Positions 9,677 to 19,128 of a DNA stretch of 64,000 bases are shown here, one piece after another (the stretch's first letter is position 1; the number at the start of each line of letters is the position of its first letter). Source of the DNA: Streptomyces sioyaensis (GTDB lineage: Bacteria > Actinomycetota > Actinomycetes > Streptomycetales > Streptomycetaceae); assembly GCF_004122735.1 (NCBI RefSeq), contig NZ_SDIF01000021.1, positions 31,355 to 95,354 of the forward strand, read 5' to 3'. Both the position numbers and the translations under genes were made by a program. The notes below the pieces were generated by a model, which did no database searches, was not told the origin of the DNA, and saw nothing but the letters and a program-made list of their open reading frames with translations.

Positions 9677-10114
9677 GATTGCCTCCCTTGGTTCTTCGCT
9701 TGAGATCCACGATGTTCACGCCATCAACACAAGGAACTCCAGAATTTACAACTCCTTCAGAAAAGGCTTCCTTGTGCCGGCGTGGGCCGCCCTCATGAAG
9801 CCGAATCACGATCCAAGTTACCTCGTCGGCGGTCATAAAAATCCGGACATGAGAGGCAGGCGCCGCATATCCGTCGCGGAGAGTATCTCACTAAGTGGTG
9901 CCAAGTGACCTGTTTGAAAAAATTCCCAGAGTTGCTCGGGACACCGAAACAATGGTTGCATCTCGCCCGGTCGAGAAAGGGAGGCACAGCGCCTTATGTC
10001 ATTGCCCGTCACCGCACTGCTTTTGAGACCTTCGACCGGGCACAGCAAGGGCAGAAATCGAGAACGGCAACCACTCTCCCCGAAGGAGTGGTGCGCCGGC
10101 CAGAAGGGAGCAAC
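9677..10114. other. low-GC intergenic region between divergent sulfur-island genes
   Basis: The gap between the divergent cysteine-rich genes is markedly poorer in G+C than the rest of the window, especially about 9700-9970, where runs such as AAAAATTCC occur. Frames on both strands lack GC3 bias and recognisable domains. It probably contains the two divergent promoters; the rest may be foreign or decayed DNA. Confidence 0.5.
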
Positions 10115-10651
10115 GTGAGTTGCTCGCATGCCACAGGATGCCCCCTTTTCCCTCTGCTCAGGGCGAGCCTGCAAGGGTGGCGCGAGTACTACTGCGACAG
10201 CGCAGATCGATGGCTCGGCTGTGCCCGCTACCAGATGTCACTCACCGGCGAGCGCGTGCCGATCAGCCTGCTGCCCAACGGGGCCAGCGCGCGACACCTC
10301 GAAGCCCCGGCCGAGGCGGGCCGATCCAGCGCCACCAGCGCGGCGGCCGCCCCTCGACAGTCCCCGCCGCCACGCCCCACTCCGGGGTCACCGGAGCCCG
10401 CGCCCTGGCCCCATCCAGCACCGACCCAGCCGCATGAGCAGTCACAGTCGGGGCCTGGAACCGCGACACCGGAAGCCATGGCTCAGTTCGGAGCCACACC
10501 TCCACCAGCAGATGTCTGGCATGACCGGCCGTCACCGCCCCCACAGGCCGACCGATCTTCAGAAAGCCTCGCTCGACAATCGCGGCACGCGCCCGCCCCG
10601 AAGCGCGGCTGGTGGGCTCGTTTTGCCGATTGGATGAGAGGACCCGCATGA
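10115..10651 (+). CDS. cysteine-containing protein upstream of YeeE/YedE genes
   Basis: 178 residues from a GTG at 10115 with an AGAAGGGAG ribosome site; an in-frame extension to 9905 has non-coding composition and is not used. The N-terminal 60 residues hold Cys3, Cys9, Cys27 and Cys36 in a compact block ([30 protein letters not shown]), suggesting a metal or Fe-S site. A long Pro/Ala/Ser linker follows, and residues 166-178 read [13 protein letters not shown], echoing the tail of the divergent gene. The stop overlaps the next ATG (ATGA), so it is translated with the transporter halves. Role unknown; a sulfur carrier or sensor is possible. Confidence 0.7.
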   Translation: MSCSHATGCPLFPLLRASLQGWREYYCDSADRWLGCARYQMSLTGERVPISLLPNGASARHLEAPAEAGRSSATSAAAAPRQSPPPRPTPGSPEPAPWPHPAPTQPHEQSQSGPGTATPEAMAQFGATPPPADVWHDRPSPPPQADRSSESLARQSRHAPAPKRGWWARFADWMRGPA

Positions 10652-11304
10652 GTACCTACTGGCCCTGGTGGGCGGGCGCTATCGGGCTCGCTCTGGTCAC
10701 CATCAACCACACCCTCATCACTGATCGGTCTCTCGGGGTGTCGGCCGCGTGGGATCGCGTGCTGCACTGGCGTCGCGAACGCGAGCTCGAACGGATGGAC
10801 GAGGAGTTCGCCGACGATCAAGCGCTGGTCGAGGCGCTTGCCGCAGCCACAGCGGAGCACTTCGGCACCGGCACCGGCGCGTCCACCGTGCCGCAGGAAC
10901 CGTACGAGAAGTCGCAGCCGCTCGAAGCCAACGCCGAATCGGCAGCGAGTGAGCGCCCGGCAGCCACGAGCCTGCGCCCGGCTCCGCTGGTCACTCAGGC
11001 TGCCCTGCTGATATCGATCTTCCTCGGTGGGTTCATCGCCGCGGTCGCCTCCGGGCGGTTCCACCTCCGCTACGACATGGGCCCCGGTTTTCGGCACCTG
11101 GTCACCGCCGATTCGACCCCCATGGTCGCCATGCTGTTCGTGGGAGGTGTTCTGGTCGGCTTCGGCACTCGGCTGGCCGGTGGGTGCAGCTCCGGCCACG
11201 GACTCAGCGGCTGCGGCCGGCTGCGGCCGGTCAGCCTCGTCGCGACCGCCGTGTTCTTCGGCACCGCCGTCGCGGTGTCGTTCCTGCTGTGGAAGGTGAT
11301 CTGA
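10648..11304 (+). CDS. YeeE/YedE thiosulfate-transporter-like protein, first half
   Basis: 218 residues: one N-terminal membrane segment (about 5-22), a soluble charged insert (about 35-110), then a hydrophobic part with [16 protein letters not shown]. The GC-S-x-GHGLSG motif is the signature of YeeE/YedE sulfur-transport proteins, in which conserved cysteines pass thiosulfate through the membrane. Bacteria often split the transporter into two genes; here the second half starts within the stop codon of this one. The long soluble insert is unusual for the family. Confidence 0.85.
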   Translation: MSTYWPWWAGAIGLALVTINHTLITDRSLGVSAAWDRVLHWRRERELERMDEEFADDQALVEALAAATAEHFGTGTGASTVPQEPYEKSQPLEANAESAASERPAATSLRPAPLVTQAALLISIFLGGFIAAVASGRFHLRYDMGPGFRHLVTADSTPMVAMLFVGGVLVGFGTRLAGGCSSGHGLSGCGRLRPVSLVATAVFFGTAVAVSFLLWKVI

Positions 11305-11720
11305 TGCGTACTCGGGGCGCGATTCTGCTGGCCAACATCATCACCGGACTAGCTCTCGGTTACACCGTCACCAACATCGGTTTCGGCGACTTCGCTGAGC
11401 TGAACCGCATGTTCACCTTCCAAGACCTGCGCATGTTCCTCTCCTTCACGGGTGCTGTGGCGATCCTCGTGTGCGCGTTCGCTCTGCTGCGGGTCCGCCG
11501 CACCCCGGGACGCATCCACGCCGGCGTGATCCCCGGCGCGGTGTTGTTCGGTACGGGCTGGGCGATCTCCGGCGGGTGCCCGGCAATTCCGATCATCCAG
11601 GTCGCCAGCGGATACCTACCTGCCCTGATCACCATCGTCGGCGTCATCGTCGGTATCCGGTTGTGCCGCTGGGCCAACGCCCGGTACTTCCACCTCGACC
11701 GCGGCTCCTGCGGGCTGTAA
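11304..11720 (+). CDS. YeeE/YedE thiosulfate-transporter-like protein, second half
   Basis: 138 residues with about four hydrophobic segments. The motif SGGCPAIPIIQ matches the second conserved cysteine site of YeeE/YedE proteins. It overlaps the upstream half by one base (TGATG) and ends the three-gene unit begun at 10115. Together the two halves would make one inner-membrane importer of thiosulfate or a related sulfur species. No rhodanese or TusA-like gene is adjacent, which leaves the intracellular acceptor unidentified. Confidence 0.85.
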   Translation: MRTRGAILLANIITGLALGYTVTNIGFGDFAELNRMFTFQDLRMFLSFTGAVAILVCAFALLRVRRTPGRIHAGVIPGAVLFGTGWAISGGCPAIPIIQVASGYLPALITIVGVIVGIRLCRWANARYFHLDRGSCGL

Positions 11721-11828
11721 CCCAGCACCCCCCACCGCCACGAGCCATGCAGCTTGGGTCTCTCACTTTGACGATCCCCCGACGGCCTCCGGCAGCCCGT
11801 GCACATTTGACAACGTGATCAAGCCCAA

Positions 11829-12090
11829 CTGGAAGCGCAGCACGTACAGAGCAAGTACGCGACGCACATACGGCTCTCCCTCGTGCCCGTGCTCGACACC
11901 AAGCGACTGGAGATCCTCAGCCCGCGCCACGTTCCGTTGTTCCTCGCCGACGTGGCCCGCAAGTCCTCCGCGGCGACGGCCAAGATGCTCACCGCGGCCG
12001 GCGTAACTCCGCGCACGCTGATAGCGCTGTGTGGGGTCAGCCCGATCGAGGGTTCCTCGGACAGTCGGCAGTACCGTCGCCGGGGCAGCG
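11829..12090 (+). pseudogene. integrase-like and IS110-transposase-like remnants
   Basis: One short frame reads SKYATHIRLSLVPVLDTKRL followed by EILSPRHVPLFLADVARK. This resembles the core-binding domain of a tyrosine recombinase (YxxHIRLxLVPxLGxKRLxxLTPxxV). The same frame then passes into TLIALCGVSPIEGSSDSRQY, which resembles the C-terminal IALCGVSPxExSSGK block of IS110-family transposases. Neither family is complete. The arrangement looks like nested mobile-element debris; similarity was judged by eye only. Confidence 0.45.
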
Positions 12091-13034
12091 TGAGACGAGA
12101 AGCCCCGCCGGAATGCTCCGGCGGAGCTTCTACGCGCGGCGGGCAGGCCATCGCAGACCAGGGCGATCTTTCTGGGGTCTTCGCTTCGAGACCGAAAGGC
12201 AGGCAGCGGCGCCGCGTCCCTCGACCTTCGGAAGAATGGGTCCCACAGTCAGCACGCTAAGGGTGCCCCGGCCCGCAGGCGCGGCGTGCTGTCGAACGGG
12301 TGAACGGGCGGACCCTCCCTATGGTGGCAGCCTGGGGGAAGGGACGAGGCACGACATCACCGAGGCCTACCTGGCGGCAGGACGAGTGTGTATGAGGCGG
12401 CCCGACGCGGACACGAACGGCAGGAACTTGCGGCTCGTCCTGGTCGCAGGCCCGGGCCTGCCCTCCGAGATCGCCCGGCGTCGGCACCCGTCCGGAAGAC
12501 GGCGACCGGGACGTCGGCGTCTTCCTCGCCGACCTGCCGAGCCGGGCGGAGCGCAATCCGGTCAGCACCGAGGTCGACCCTGAGCACAGGGTCGCACTGA
12601 TCTCACTGCCCGCCCTCGGCTCCCGGAGTCTGCGGCGCCGGGGGCGGCTGCGCGAGCGCGGGTGTCCCGCCCTGCACCCAAAGACGGCTCCAGCGCTGCG
12701 AGTTCCCTATGCGCTTCCGTGCGCCCCCGCGCTGCGGCTGCATCTGTGAGATTTCAGAGCGTGCAGGGCGTGAGTGAGCTGTCCGCGCCCACCCCCGCAA
12801 CGCCGCTTCTCCGGGCCGGAAGACCCCGGCCCTGATCACGAGCAAGGCACCGCACCCGTACCAGCGGATCATGGCGAGCTACGACGAACGTGGTCGCGCG
12901 ATCGTCCACGTAGTCTCCACAATGAGTCCCTGACCTGCGCGTACCCCGCTTCGGGCGCGGTCGGCGGTCATGCTTCGACGGCTCTTTCTGACCCGGGTGT
13001 AAGGATCGTGTCAAAGAGTCGGTAGCTTGGCCGG
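12091..13034. other. gene-poor stretch, decayed DNA
   Basis: No complete gene is recognisable. Around 12495-12740 (+) a short frame with Streptomyces-like codons (including DRDVGVFLADLP and EHRVALISLP) could be the tail of a degraded gene, but it matches no family I recognise and has no start. The final bases before 13035 should hold the promoter and ribosome site of the PcaL-type gene; neither is obvious. Confidence 0.4.
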
Positions 13035-14318
13035 GTGAGTGAGAAGACCCTGCAGCACCGGATCGATGGTCCCGACGACGCCCCCGTCCTGGTACTGGGC
13101 GCCGCGCTCGGCACCACCTGGCACATGTGGGACCGGCAAATCCCCGAGCTGACCCGCCACTGGCGCGTCATCCGTTTCGACCTGCCCGGACACGGCGGCT
13201 CGCCCGCCCACGCGGCGTCCTCCATCGCCGAACTGGCCGACCGGCTGATGGCCACCCTCGATGCCCTGGGCGTGGACCGCTTCGGCTACGCCGGCTGCAA
13301 CATCGGCGGCGCCCTCGGCACCCAGCTGGCGCTCACCCGGCCGCACCAGGTCACCTCGCTGGCGCTGGTCTCCACGTCACCGCGCTACGGCACCGCCGAC
13401 GCCTGGCGGCAGCGCGGCGTGGTCATCCGCACCAACGGACTCGAACCGATCGCCCGCACCGCGCCCGAGCACTGGTTCACCCAGGGCTTCGCCGGCGCCC
13501 AGCCCGCCATCGTCGAATGGGCCGTCCAGATGGTGCGGACCACCGACCCCGGCTGCTACATCGCCGCCTGCGAGGCGCTGGCGTCCTTCGACGTACGGTC
13601 CTCCCTCGGCCGGATCGGGGTCCCCACCCTCGTCGTCGTCGGCTCCGAGGACCAGGTCACGCCCACCACCGACGCCCGTACCCTCGTCGCCGGCATACCG
13701 GACGCGAGCCTGGCGCTGGTGCCCGGCACCTCTCACCTCGCACCCGTCGAGCAGCCCTCGGCCGTCACCGAACTCCTCATCCGGCACTTCTCCAGTGCCT
13801 GGCACGACAAGCCGGGCCCCGGTGGTCAGGCCGCGATCGGCGCCGCCGCGCCCAAGCCGCAGATCGCGCCCCCGCCGCCCCCGCAGGCGCCGCCCGCCGC
13901 CATAGAGTCCGGCTTCGCCGGGCCCGTGCAGGACCGCGGCGCCACCTACGAAGCGGGCATCAAGGTCCGCCGTGAGGTGCTCGGTGACGCCCATGTCGAC
14001 CGGGTCGAGGCCGCCGCCGACGACTTCACGGGCGAGTTCCACGACTTCCTCACCCGCTACGCCTGGGGCGAGACCTGGACCCGGCCGGGACTGGACCGCC
14101 GCACCCGCAGCATCATCACGCTCACCGCGCTGGTCGCCCGCGGCCACCAGGACGAACTGGCGCTGCACACCCGCGCGGCCCTGCGCAACGGCCTGACCCC
14201 GACGGAGATCAAGGAAGTGCTGCTGCACACCGCCGTCTACTGCGGCGTCCCGGCGGCCAACTCCGCCTTCGCGGTCGCCCAGCGGGTGATCCGGGAGGAG
14301 ACGACACCGGAGGCCTGA
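13035..14318 (+). CDS. pcaL: PcaL-type fusion: 3-oxoadipate enol-lactonase / 4-carboxymuconolactone decarboxylase
   Basis: 427 residues from a GTG. Residues 1-255 are an alpha/beta-hydrolase (PcaD) and about 300-420 a carboxymuconolactone decarboxylase (PcaC), joined by a Pro/Ala linker. The C-domain keeps EIKEVLLHTAVYCGVPAAN. Together they would convert 4-carboxymuconolactone to 3-oxoadipate in the protocatechuate branch. In the hydrolase domain the nucleophile elbow reads AGCNIGG, with Asn89 (AAC) where PcaD-type enzymes have serine; the acidic (GSEDQ) and histidine (GTSHL) residues remain. No other pca genes are nearby. Confidence 0.85.
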   Translation: MSEKTLQHRIDGPDDAPVLVLGAALGTTWHMWDRQIPELTRHWRVIRFDLPGHGGSPAHAASSIAELADRLMATLDALGVDRFGYAGCNIGGALGTQLALTRPHQVTSLALVSTSPRYGTADAWRQRGVVIRTNGLEPIARTAPEHWFTQGFAGAQPAIVEWAVQMVRTTDPGCYIAACEALASFDVRSSLGRIGVPTLVVVGSEDQVTPTTDARTLVAGIPDASLALVPGTSHLAPVEQPSAVTELLIRHFSSAWHDKPGPGGQAAIGAAAPKPQIAPPPPPQAPPAAIESGFAGPVQDRGATYEAGIKVRREVLGDAHVDRVEAAADDFTGEFHDFLTRYAWGETWTRPGLDRRTRSIITLTALVARGHQDELALHTRAALRNGLTPTEIKEVLLHTAVYCGVPAANSAFAVAQRVIREETTPEA

Positions 14319-14410
14319 GCCGGGCGGCGGCCGCGGCCCCGCCGGCGGGACGCCGTACCGGCCCGCCCGGTGCGTGCCACCGGCCCGTGCCCCACGGCAA
14401 GATGGCAGGT

Positions 14411-15052
14411 ATGGAACTCACGAAGAAGACCCATGCCTGTGTCCGGCTGGAGAAGGACGGGCGGACGCTGGTCATCGACCCGGGGGTGTTCAGCGAGGAG
14501 GACGCGGCCGTCGGCGCGGACGCGATCCTGATCACCCATGAGCACATGGACCACTTCCACGAGGGCCGGCTGCGGGCGGGCATGGAGGCGAATCCGGGCG
14601 CCGAGATCTGGACCCTGGCCAGCGTCGCCGAGCAGCTCTCGGCCGCGTTCCCCGGCCGGGTGCACACGGTCGGCGAGGGCGACACCTTCACCGCGGCCGG
14701 CTTCGACGTGGAGGTGCACGGTCAGCTGCACGCCGTCATCCATCCCGACATCCCGCGCGTCACCAATGTCGGCTTCCTCCTCGACGGCGGCGCGGTCTTC
14801 CACCCCGGTGACGCCCTGACCGTCCCGGAGGGCCGCTCCGTCGACACCCTGCTGCTGCCCGTGCACGCCCCCTGGAACAAGGTCGCCGAGGTCATCGACT
14901 ACGTCCGTGCGGTCGCGCCGCGGCGGGCCATCGACATCCACGACAGCCTGCTGCAGGACCACGCCCGCCCGATCTACGACTCCATGATCGACAAGCTGGG
15001 CGGCACCGATCACGGCCGGCTCACCCCCGGCAGCGGCACCGCACTCGGCTGA
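14411..15052 (+). CDS. MBL-fold metallo-hydrolase
   Basis: 213 residues from the ATG at 14411, where the conserved core begins (MELTKKTHACVRLEKDGRTL); an earlier in-frame ATG at 14387 would add eight residues without similarity. The metal site motif is ITHEHMDHFHEGRL (H-x-H-x-DH, about residues 38-51); HAVIHP, HPGDAL, LPVHAPW and IHDSLL supply the later ligands. The pattern is that of the UlaG-like/L-ascorbate-lactonase branch. The gene is 38 bp upstream of exonuclease III on the same strand and may be cotranscribed. Substrate unknown. Confidence 0.88.
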   Translation: MELTKKTHACVRLEKDGRTLVIDPGVFSEEDAAVGADAILITHEHMDHFHEGRLRAGMEANPGAEIWTLASVAEQLSAAFPGRVHTVGEGDTFTAAGFDVEVHGQLHAVIHPDIPRVTNVGFLLDGGAVFHPGDALTVPEGRSVDTLLLPVHAPWNKVAEVIDYVRAVAPRRAIDIHDSLLQDHARPIYDSMIDKLGGTDHGRLTPGSGTALG

Positions 15053-15090
15053 CGGCCGGGCTGTCGGTCCCCCGCTGTAGGTTTACAGAC

Positions 15091-15870
15091 ATGCGCATCG
15101 CGACCTGGAACGTCAATTCGATCACCGCCCGCCTGCCGAGGCTGCTGGCCTGGCTGGAGAGCAGCGGCACGGACGTGCTGTGCCTCCAGGAGACCAAGTG
15201 CACCGCCGAGCAGTTCCCGAGCGAGCCGCTGCGCGAGCTCGGCTACGAGGCCGCGGTCAACGCCGACGGCCGGTGGAACGGCGTGGCCGTGCTGTCCAAG
15301 GTAGGGCTGGCGGACGTCGTCATGGGGCTGCCCGGCGGCCCGGAGTACGACGGCGTGCAGGAGCCGCGGGCCGTCTCGGCGACCTGCGGCCCGGCCCGGG
15401 TGTGGTCGGTGTACGTCCCCAACGGCCGCGAGGTCGAGCATGCGCACTACACCTACAAGCTCGGCTGGTTCGAGGCGCTGAAGTCGGCGGTCGCGGAGGA
15501 CGCGGCGGGCTCCCGCCCGTTCGCGGTCCTCGGCGACTACAACGTCGCACCGACGGACGAGGACGTCTGGGACCCGGCCGTCTTCGTCGGTGCCACCCAT
15601 GTCACCCCCGCGGAGCGGGCCGCGCTGGCCGCCCTGCGCGAGGCGGGTCTGTCGGACGTGGTGCCGCGCCCCCTCAAGTACGACCGGCCGTACACCTATT
15701 GGGACTACCGCCAGCTCGCCTTCCCCAAGAACCGCGGCATGCGCATCGACCTGGTCTACGGCAACGAGCCGTTCGCCAAGGCCGTCTCGGACGCCTATGT
15801 GGACCGCGAGGAGCGCAAGGGCAAGGGCGCCTCGGACCATGCACCGGTCGTGGTGGATCTCGACGTGTAG
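15091..15870 (+). CDS. xth: exodeoxyribonuclease III
   Basis: 259 residues, normal for ExoIII/AP endonuclease. All family blocks are present: TWNVNSITAR at the N-terminus, LCLQETK (metal-binding Glu), WNGVAVLSK, GDYNVAPTDEDVWDP (catalytic Asp/Asn), YTYWDYR, RIDLVY and SDHAPVVVDL with the catalytic Asp-His pair. It incises DNA at abasic sites and trims 3' blocks during base-excision repair in the cytoplasm. Confidence 0.95.
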   Translation: MRIATWNVNSITARLPRLLAWLESSGTDVLCLQETKCTAEQFPSEPLRELGYEAAVNADGRWNGVAVLSKVGLADVVMGLPGGPEYDGVQEPRAVSATCGPARVWSVYVPNGREVEHAHYTYKLGWFEALKSAVAEDAAGSRPFAVLGDYNVAPTDEDVWDPAVFVGATHVTPAERAALAALREAGLSDVVPRPLKYDRPYTYWDYRQLAFPKNRGMRIDLVYGNEPFAKAVSDAYVDREERKGKGASDHAPVVVDLDV

Positions 15871-16067
15871 GACCGGTCCGATGGGTCAGGGGCGGCCAGG
15901 CCCCGGGCCGCCGCTTCGCTCGCTGCCGGGCGGACGCTCGGTGGCGTGTCGGGAGGCCGGGCGCGCGCCGTGCAGGCGCCCGGCTCCGGTGCTCGCCCCG
16001 CCGCCCTTGGGGCAGCTGCCGTAGCACGCCTTGCCAGTGCCCAGGCAAAGCAGGATAAATGTGAATC

Positions 16068-18905
16068 ATGAGCGGACACTCGGGTCGTTTGCGGCGCTGG
16101 CTGAGCCGCGTACCCGGGCGTTCCGCTTTTCCGGGCGCGGCCCGTGCCGGGAGTGACGCCGGCGACCGGCAGGACGAACGGGCCGCGGGGGCCGGAGGCC
16201 CGCCGCACGTACGGTCCTCCTGGAGCACGCACAGCGTCGCCCGGGAGATCTTCCTCCTCCAGCTGGTGCTCGTCGTGCTGCTCGTCGCGGCGGCCGTGGT
16301 GGCCATCGTCATCCAGAGCCGGCGGGACACCATGACCGACGCCCGGCACCGGACACTCGCCGCCGCCGAGTCCTTCGCGCACTCCTGGGGGCTCCAGGAG
16401 GCACTGAACAGCCCCGATCCGACCGCGAAACTTCAGCCGCTCGCCGAGGAGGCCCGGAAGGCCTCCGGCGTCGACGCCCTCATCGTGTACAAGCTCGACG
16501 GGATCACCCTCACCCACAGTGACCCGCGGCAGATCGGCAAGCACGTCATCGGCCCGTATGCCGACGCCGCCCGGGGCAAGCCCTTCACCAGGACCTTCCA
16601 TGGCGCCCTGGGCCTCTCCGTCATCTCCGCGGCTCCCGTCAAGGACCCCTCGGGCAAGGTCATCGCCATCGTCTCCGCACCGGTCACGGTGGAAGAGGTA
16701 CAGAAGTCGGTCAACCGGCAGCTGCCCATCTTCCTGGCCACCGCGGTCGGGGCGCTGGCACTCGCCGGGGGTGGCGCGGGGCTGGTGAGCCGTCGGCTGC
16801 GCCGGCAGACCCACGGTCTGGGACCGGCCGAGATGACCCGGATGTACGAGCATCACGATGCGGTCCTGCACGCGGTGCGGGAAGGCGTCCTCATCGTCGG
16901 CCGCGGCGGACGGCTGCTGCTGGCCAACGACGAGGCACGGCGGCTGCTGGACCTGCCCGCGGACGCGGAGGGACGCCACGTCGGCGACCTGGGGCTGGAC
17001 CATCGCACCGCCGAACTCATGGCCTCGGACCGGAGCGCCACCGACGAGGTGCACCTGGTCCACGACAGGCTGCTGGCCCTCAACAAGCGGTCCACCATCC
17101 CCTACGGACCCCACCACGGAAGCGTGGTGACCCTGCGCGACACCACCGAACTGAGGTGGCTGTCAGGGCGTGCCGAAGTGGCACGCGAGCGGTTGAGGCT
17201 CCTCTACGACGCCGGGGTACGGATCGGCTCCACGCTGAACGTCGAGCGCACCGCCGAGGAACTGGCGCAGGTGGCGGTCCCCCGGTTCGCCGACATCGTC
17301 ACCGTCGAGCTGCTGGACCCGGTCCTGAAGGGCGAGGAGCCGGCCGCGTCGGCCACCGAGCTGCGCCGGACGGCCATCGCCGGCCTGGCCGCGGACCATC
17401 CGCTCCACCCCGTCGGCGAGCTGATCCGGTTCGCCCCGGGCACCCCGATGGCGACGCGGGTGGACCAGGGCCGCTCCGCGGTGGAGCCGGACCTGGCCGG
17501 CTCTGCCGGGTGGCGGTCCCAGGACCCGGAACGCGTCCGGCGCATCCTGGACCACGGGGTGCATTCCCTGGCGGTCGTGCCGCTGCGCGCCCGGGGGGTG
17601 GTGCTGGGGCTGGTGGACTTCTGGCGGTCGGGTAGCTCCCCGCCGTTCGACGACGAGGACCTGTCCTTCGCCGAGGAACTGGCGGGGCGGGCCGCGGTGG
17701 GGATCGACAACGCCCGGCGCTACACCCGCGAGCGCGCGATGGCGATGACGCTCCAGCGCAGCCTGATGCCCCGCGGCCTGCCCGGCCAGGACGCCCTGGA
17801 GGTGGCGCACCGCTATCTCCCCGCCAAGGCGGGCGTGGGCGGGGACTGGTTCGACGTCATCCCGCTGCCCGGCGCCCGGGTGGCGCTGGTCGTCGGCGAC
17901 GTGGTCGGGCACGGCCTGCACGCGGCGGCCACCATGGGCCGGCTGCGCATCGCCGTACACAACTTCTCGGCCCTGGACCTCGCCCCCGACGAACTGCTGG
18001 GCCACCTCGACGAGCTGGTGACCCACATGGACGTCCAGGACGCGGGCACCGAGGAGGGCTCGGCGATCACCGGCGCCACCTGTCTGTACGTCGTGTACGA
18101 CTCCGTCTCCGGGCGGGTCACGGCGGCCACGGCCGGCCATCTGCCGCCGGCCGTGGCCCACCCCGACGGGCGGGTGGAGTTCCTGTACTCGCCGGTCTCC
18201 CCGCCGCTGGGGCTGGGCGCCGGCCTGCCGTTCGAGACCGCTGAGCGGTTGCTGCCGGAGGGCTCCCGGCTGGTGCTCTACACCGACGGACTGGTCGAGA
18301 GCCGCAGCCGCGACCTGGACGCGGGGCTGGACGCACTGCGCGCGGCCCTCGCCGGACCGGACCGTACGCCGGAGGACACCTGCACCACGGTCATGAAGAC
18401 GCTGCTGCCCGCCAGGTCCGCCGACGACGTCGCGCTGCTGGTGGCCCGGACCCGGCGGCTGGACCCGGCGCAGGTCGCCGAGTGGGACGTGCCCCGCGAC
18501 CCGGCGGCGGTGAGTCCGGTCCGCAACGCCTGCGTCCGCCAGTTGGCGGACTGGGGTCTGCAGCACATCGCCTACGGCACCGAGCTGATCCTCAGCGAAC
18601 TGATCACCAACGCCATTCGCTACGGCGCCGAGCCCATCCACGTGCGGCTCCTGCACACCCGCACCCTGATCTGTGAGGTCTCCGACGGCAGCAGCACCTC
18701 CCCGCACATCCGCCAGGCGAAGGCCACCGACGAGGACGGCCGCGGTCTCTTCCTCGTCGCGCGGTTCGCCGAACACTGGGGCACCCGCTATTCCCCCAGA
18801 GGCAAGACGATCTGGGCCACTCAGGCGATCGGCCCCGATGCCCAGCCCTCGGAGGAGGAGCTGCTGGAGCACTTCCTCCACCACGGGGAGCCCGGTGGGG
18901 AGTGA
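16068..18905 (+). CDS. membrane sensor SpoIIE-type phosphatase fused to an ATP-binding kinase domain
   Basis: 945 residues. Order: disordered N-terminus (1-55), membrane segment (about 62-83), extracytoplasmic DcuS/CitA-like single-Cache sensor (85-215), second membrane segment (about 219-238), PAS (255-365), GAF (370-550), PP2C/SpoIIE phosphatase (560-780; GVGGDWFDVI and VVGDVVGHGLHAA hold metal-binding aspartates) and HATPase (800-925; LILSELITNAIRYG, DEDGRGLFLVARFA). Such Streptomyces proteins are thought to act in partner-switching: the phosphatase dephosphorylates an anti-sigma antagonist and the HATPase resembles an RsbW-type anti-sigma kinase. The sensor plus both opposing output domains in one chain is notable. 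No sigma or antagonist gene is adjacent. Confidence 0.9.
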   Translation: MSGHSGRLRRWLSRVPGRSAFPGAARAGSDAGDRQDERAAGAGGPPHVRSSWSTHSVAREIFLLQLVLVVLLVAAAVVAIVIQSRRDTMTDARHRTLAAAESFAHSWGLQEALNSPDPTAKLQPLAEEARKASGVDALIVYKLDGITLTHSDPRQIGKHVIGPYADAARGKPFTRTFHGALGLSVISAAPVKDPSGKVIAIVSAPVTVEEVQKSVNRQLPIFLATAVGALALAGGGAGLVSRRLRRQTHGLGPAEMTRMYEHHDAVLHAVREGVLIVGRGGRLLLANDEARRLLDLPADAEGRHVGDLGLDHRTAELMASDRSATDEVHLVHDRLLALNKRSTIPYGPHHGSVVTLRDTTELRWLSGRAEVARERLRLLYDAGVRIGSTLNVERTAEELAQVAVPRFADIVTVELLDPVLKGEEPAASATELRRTAIAGLAADHPLHPVGELIRFAPGTPMATRVDQGRSAVEPDLAGSAGWRSQDPERVRRILDHGVHSLAVVPLRARGVVLGLVDFWRSGSSPPFDDEDLSFAEELAGRAAVGIDNARRYTRERAMAMTLQRSLMPRGLPGQDALEVAHRYLPAKAGVGGDWFDVIPLPGARVALVVGDVVGHGLHAAATMGRLRIAVHNFSALDLAPDELLGHLDELVTHMDVQDAGTEEGSAITGATCLYVVYDSVSGRVTAATAGHLPPAVAHPDGRVEFLYSPVSPPLGLGAGLPFETAERLLPEGSRLVLYTDGLVESRSRDLDAGLDALRAALAGPDRTPEDTCTTVMKTLLPARSADDVALLVARTRRLDPAQVAEWDVPRDPAAVSPVRNACVRQLADWGLQHIAYGTELILSELITNAIRYGAEPIHVRLLHTRTLICEVSDGSSTSPHIRQAKATDEDGRGLFLVARFAEHWGTRYSPRGKTIWATQAIGPDAQPSEEELLEHFLHHGEPGGE

Positions 18906-19128
18906 GGACGCCGGGGCACGGCTCCCACACCCGGGGACGGGCGGGTTGCCCGCGGACGGGCGAGGCGCCTACTCGCCGCCTGACCTGGCCCGGGCACCGT
19001 CCTGACGGAGGCCCGCGAGGGGGCGAAGTAGGCTGTTTCGGGTCATTCCTGCATGTCATGGCTTGCCCCGGTCCGTCTCCGTCGCCCGCCCGGCGGACCG
19101 CCCCCCACCTGCCCCTGCTGGAGGCGTC

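Noticed and set aside
12257..13014. Several 60-100-residue frames before the PcaL gene
   Set aside because: No ribosome sites, no consistent GC3 bias and no recognisable domains; treated as decayed DNA.
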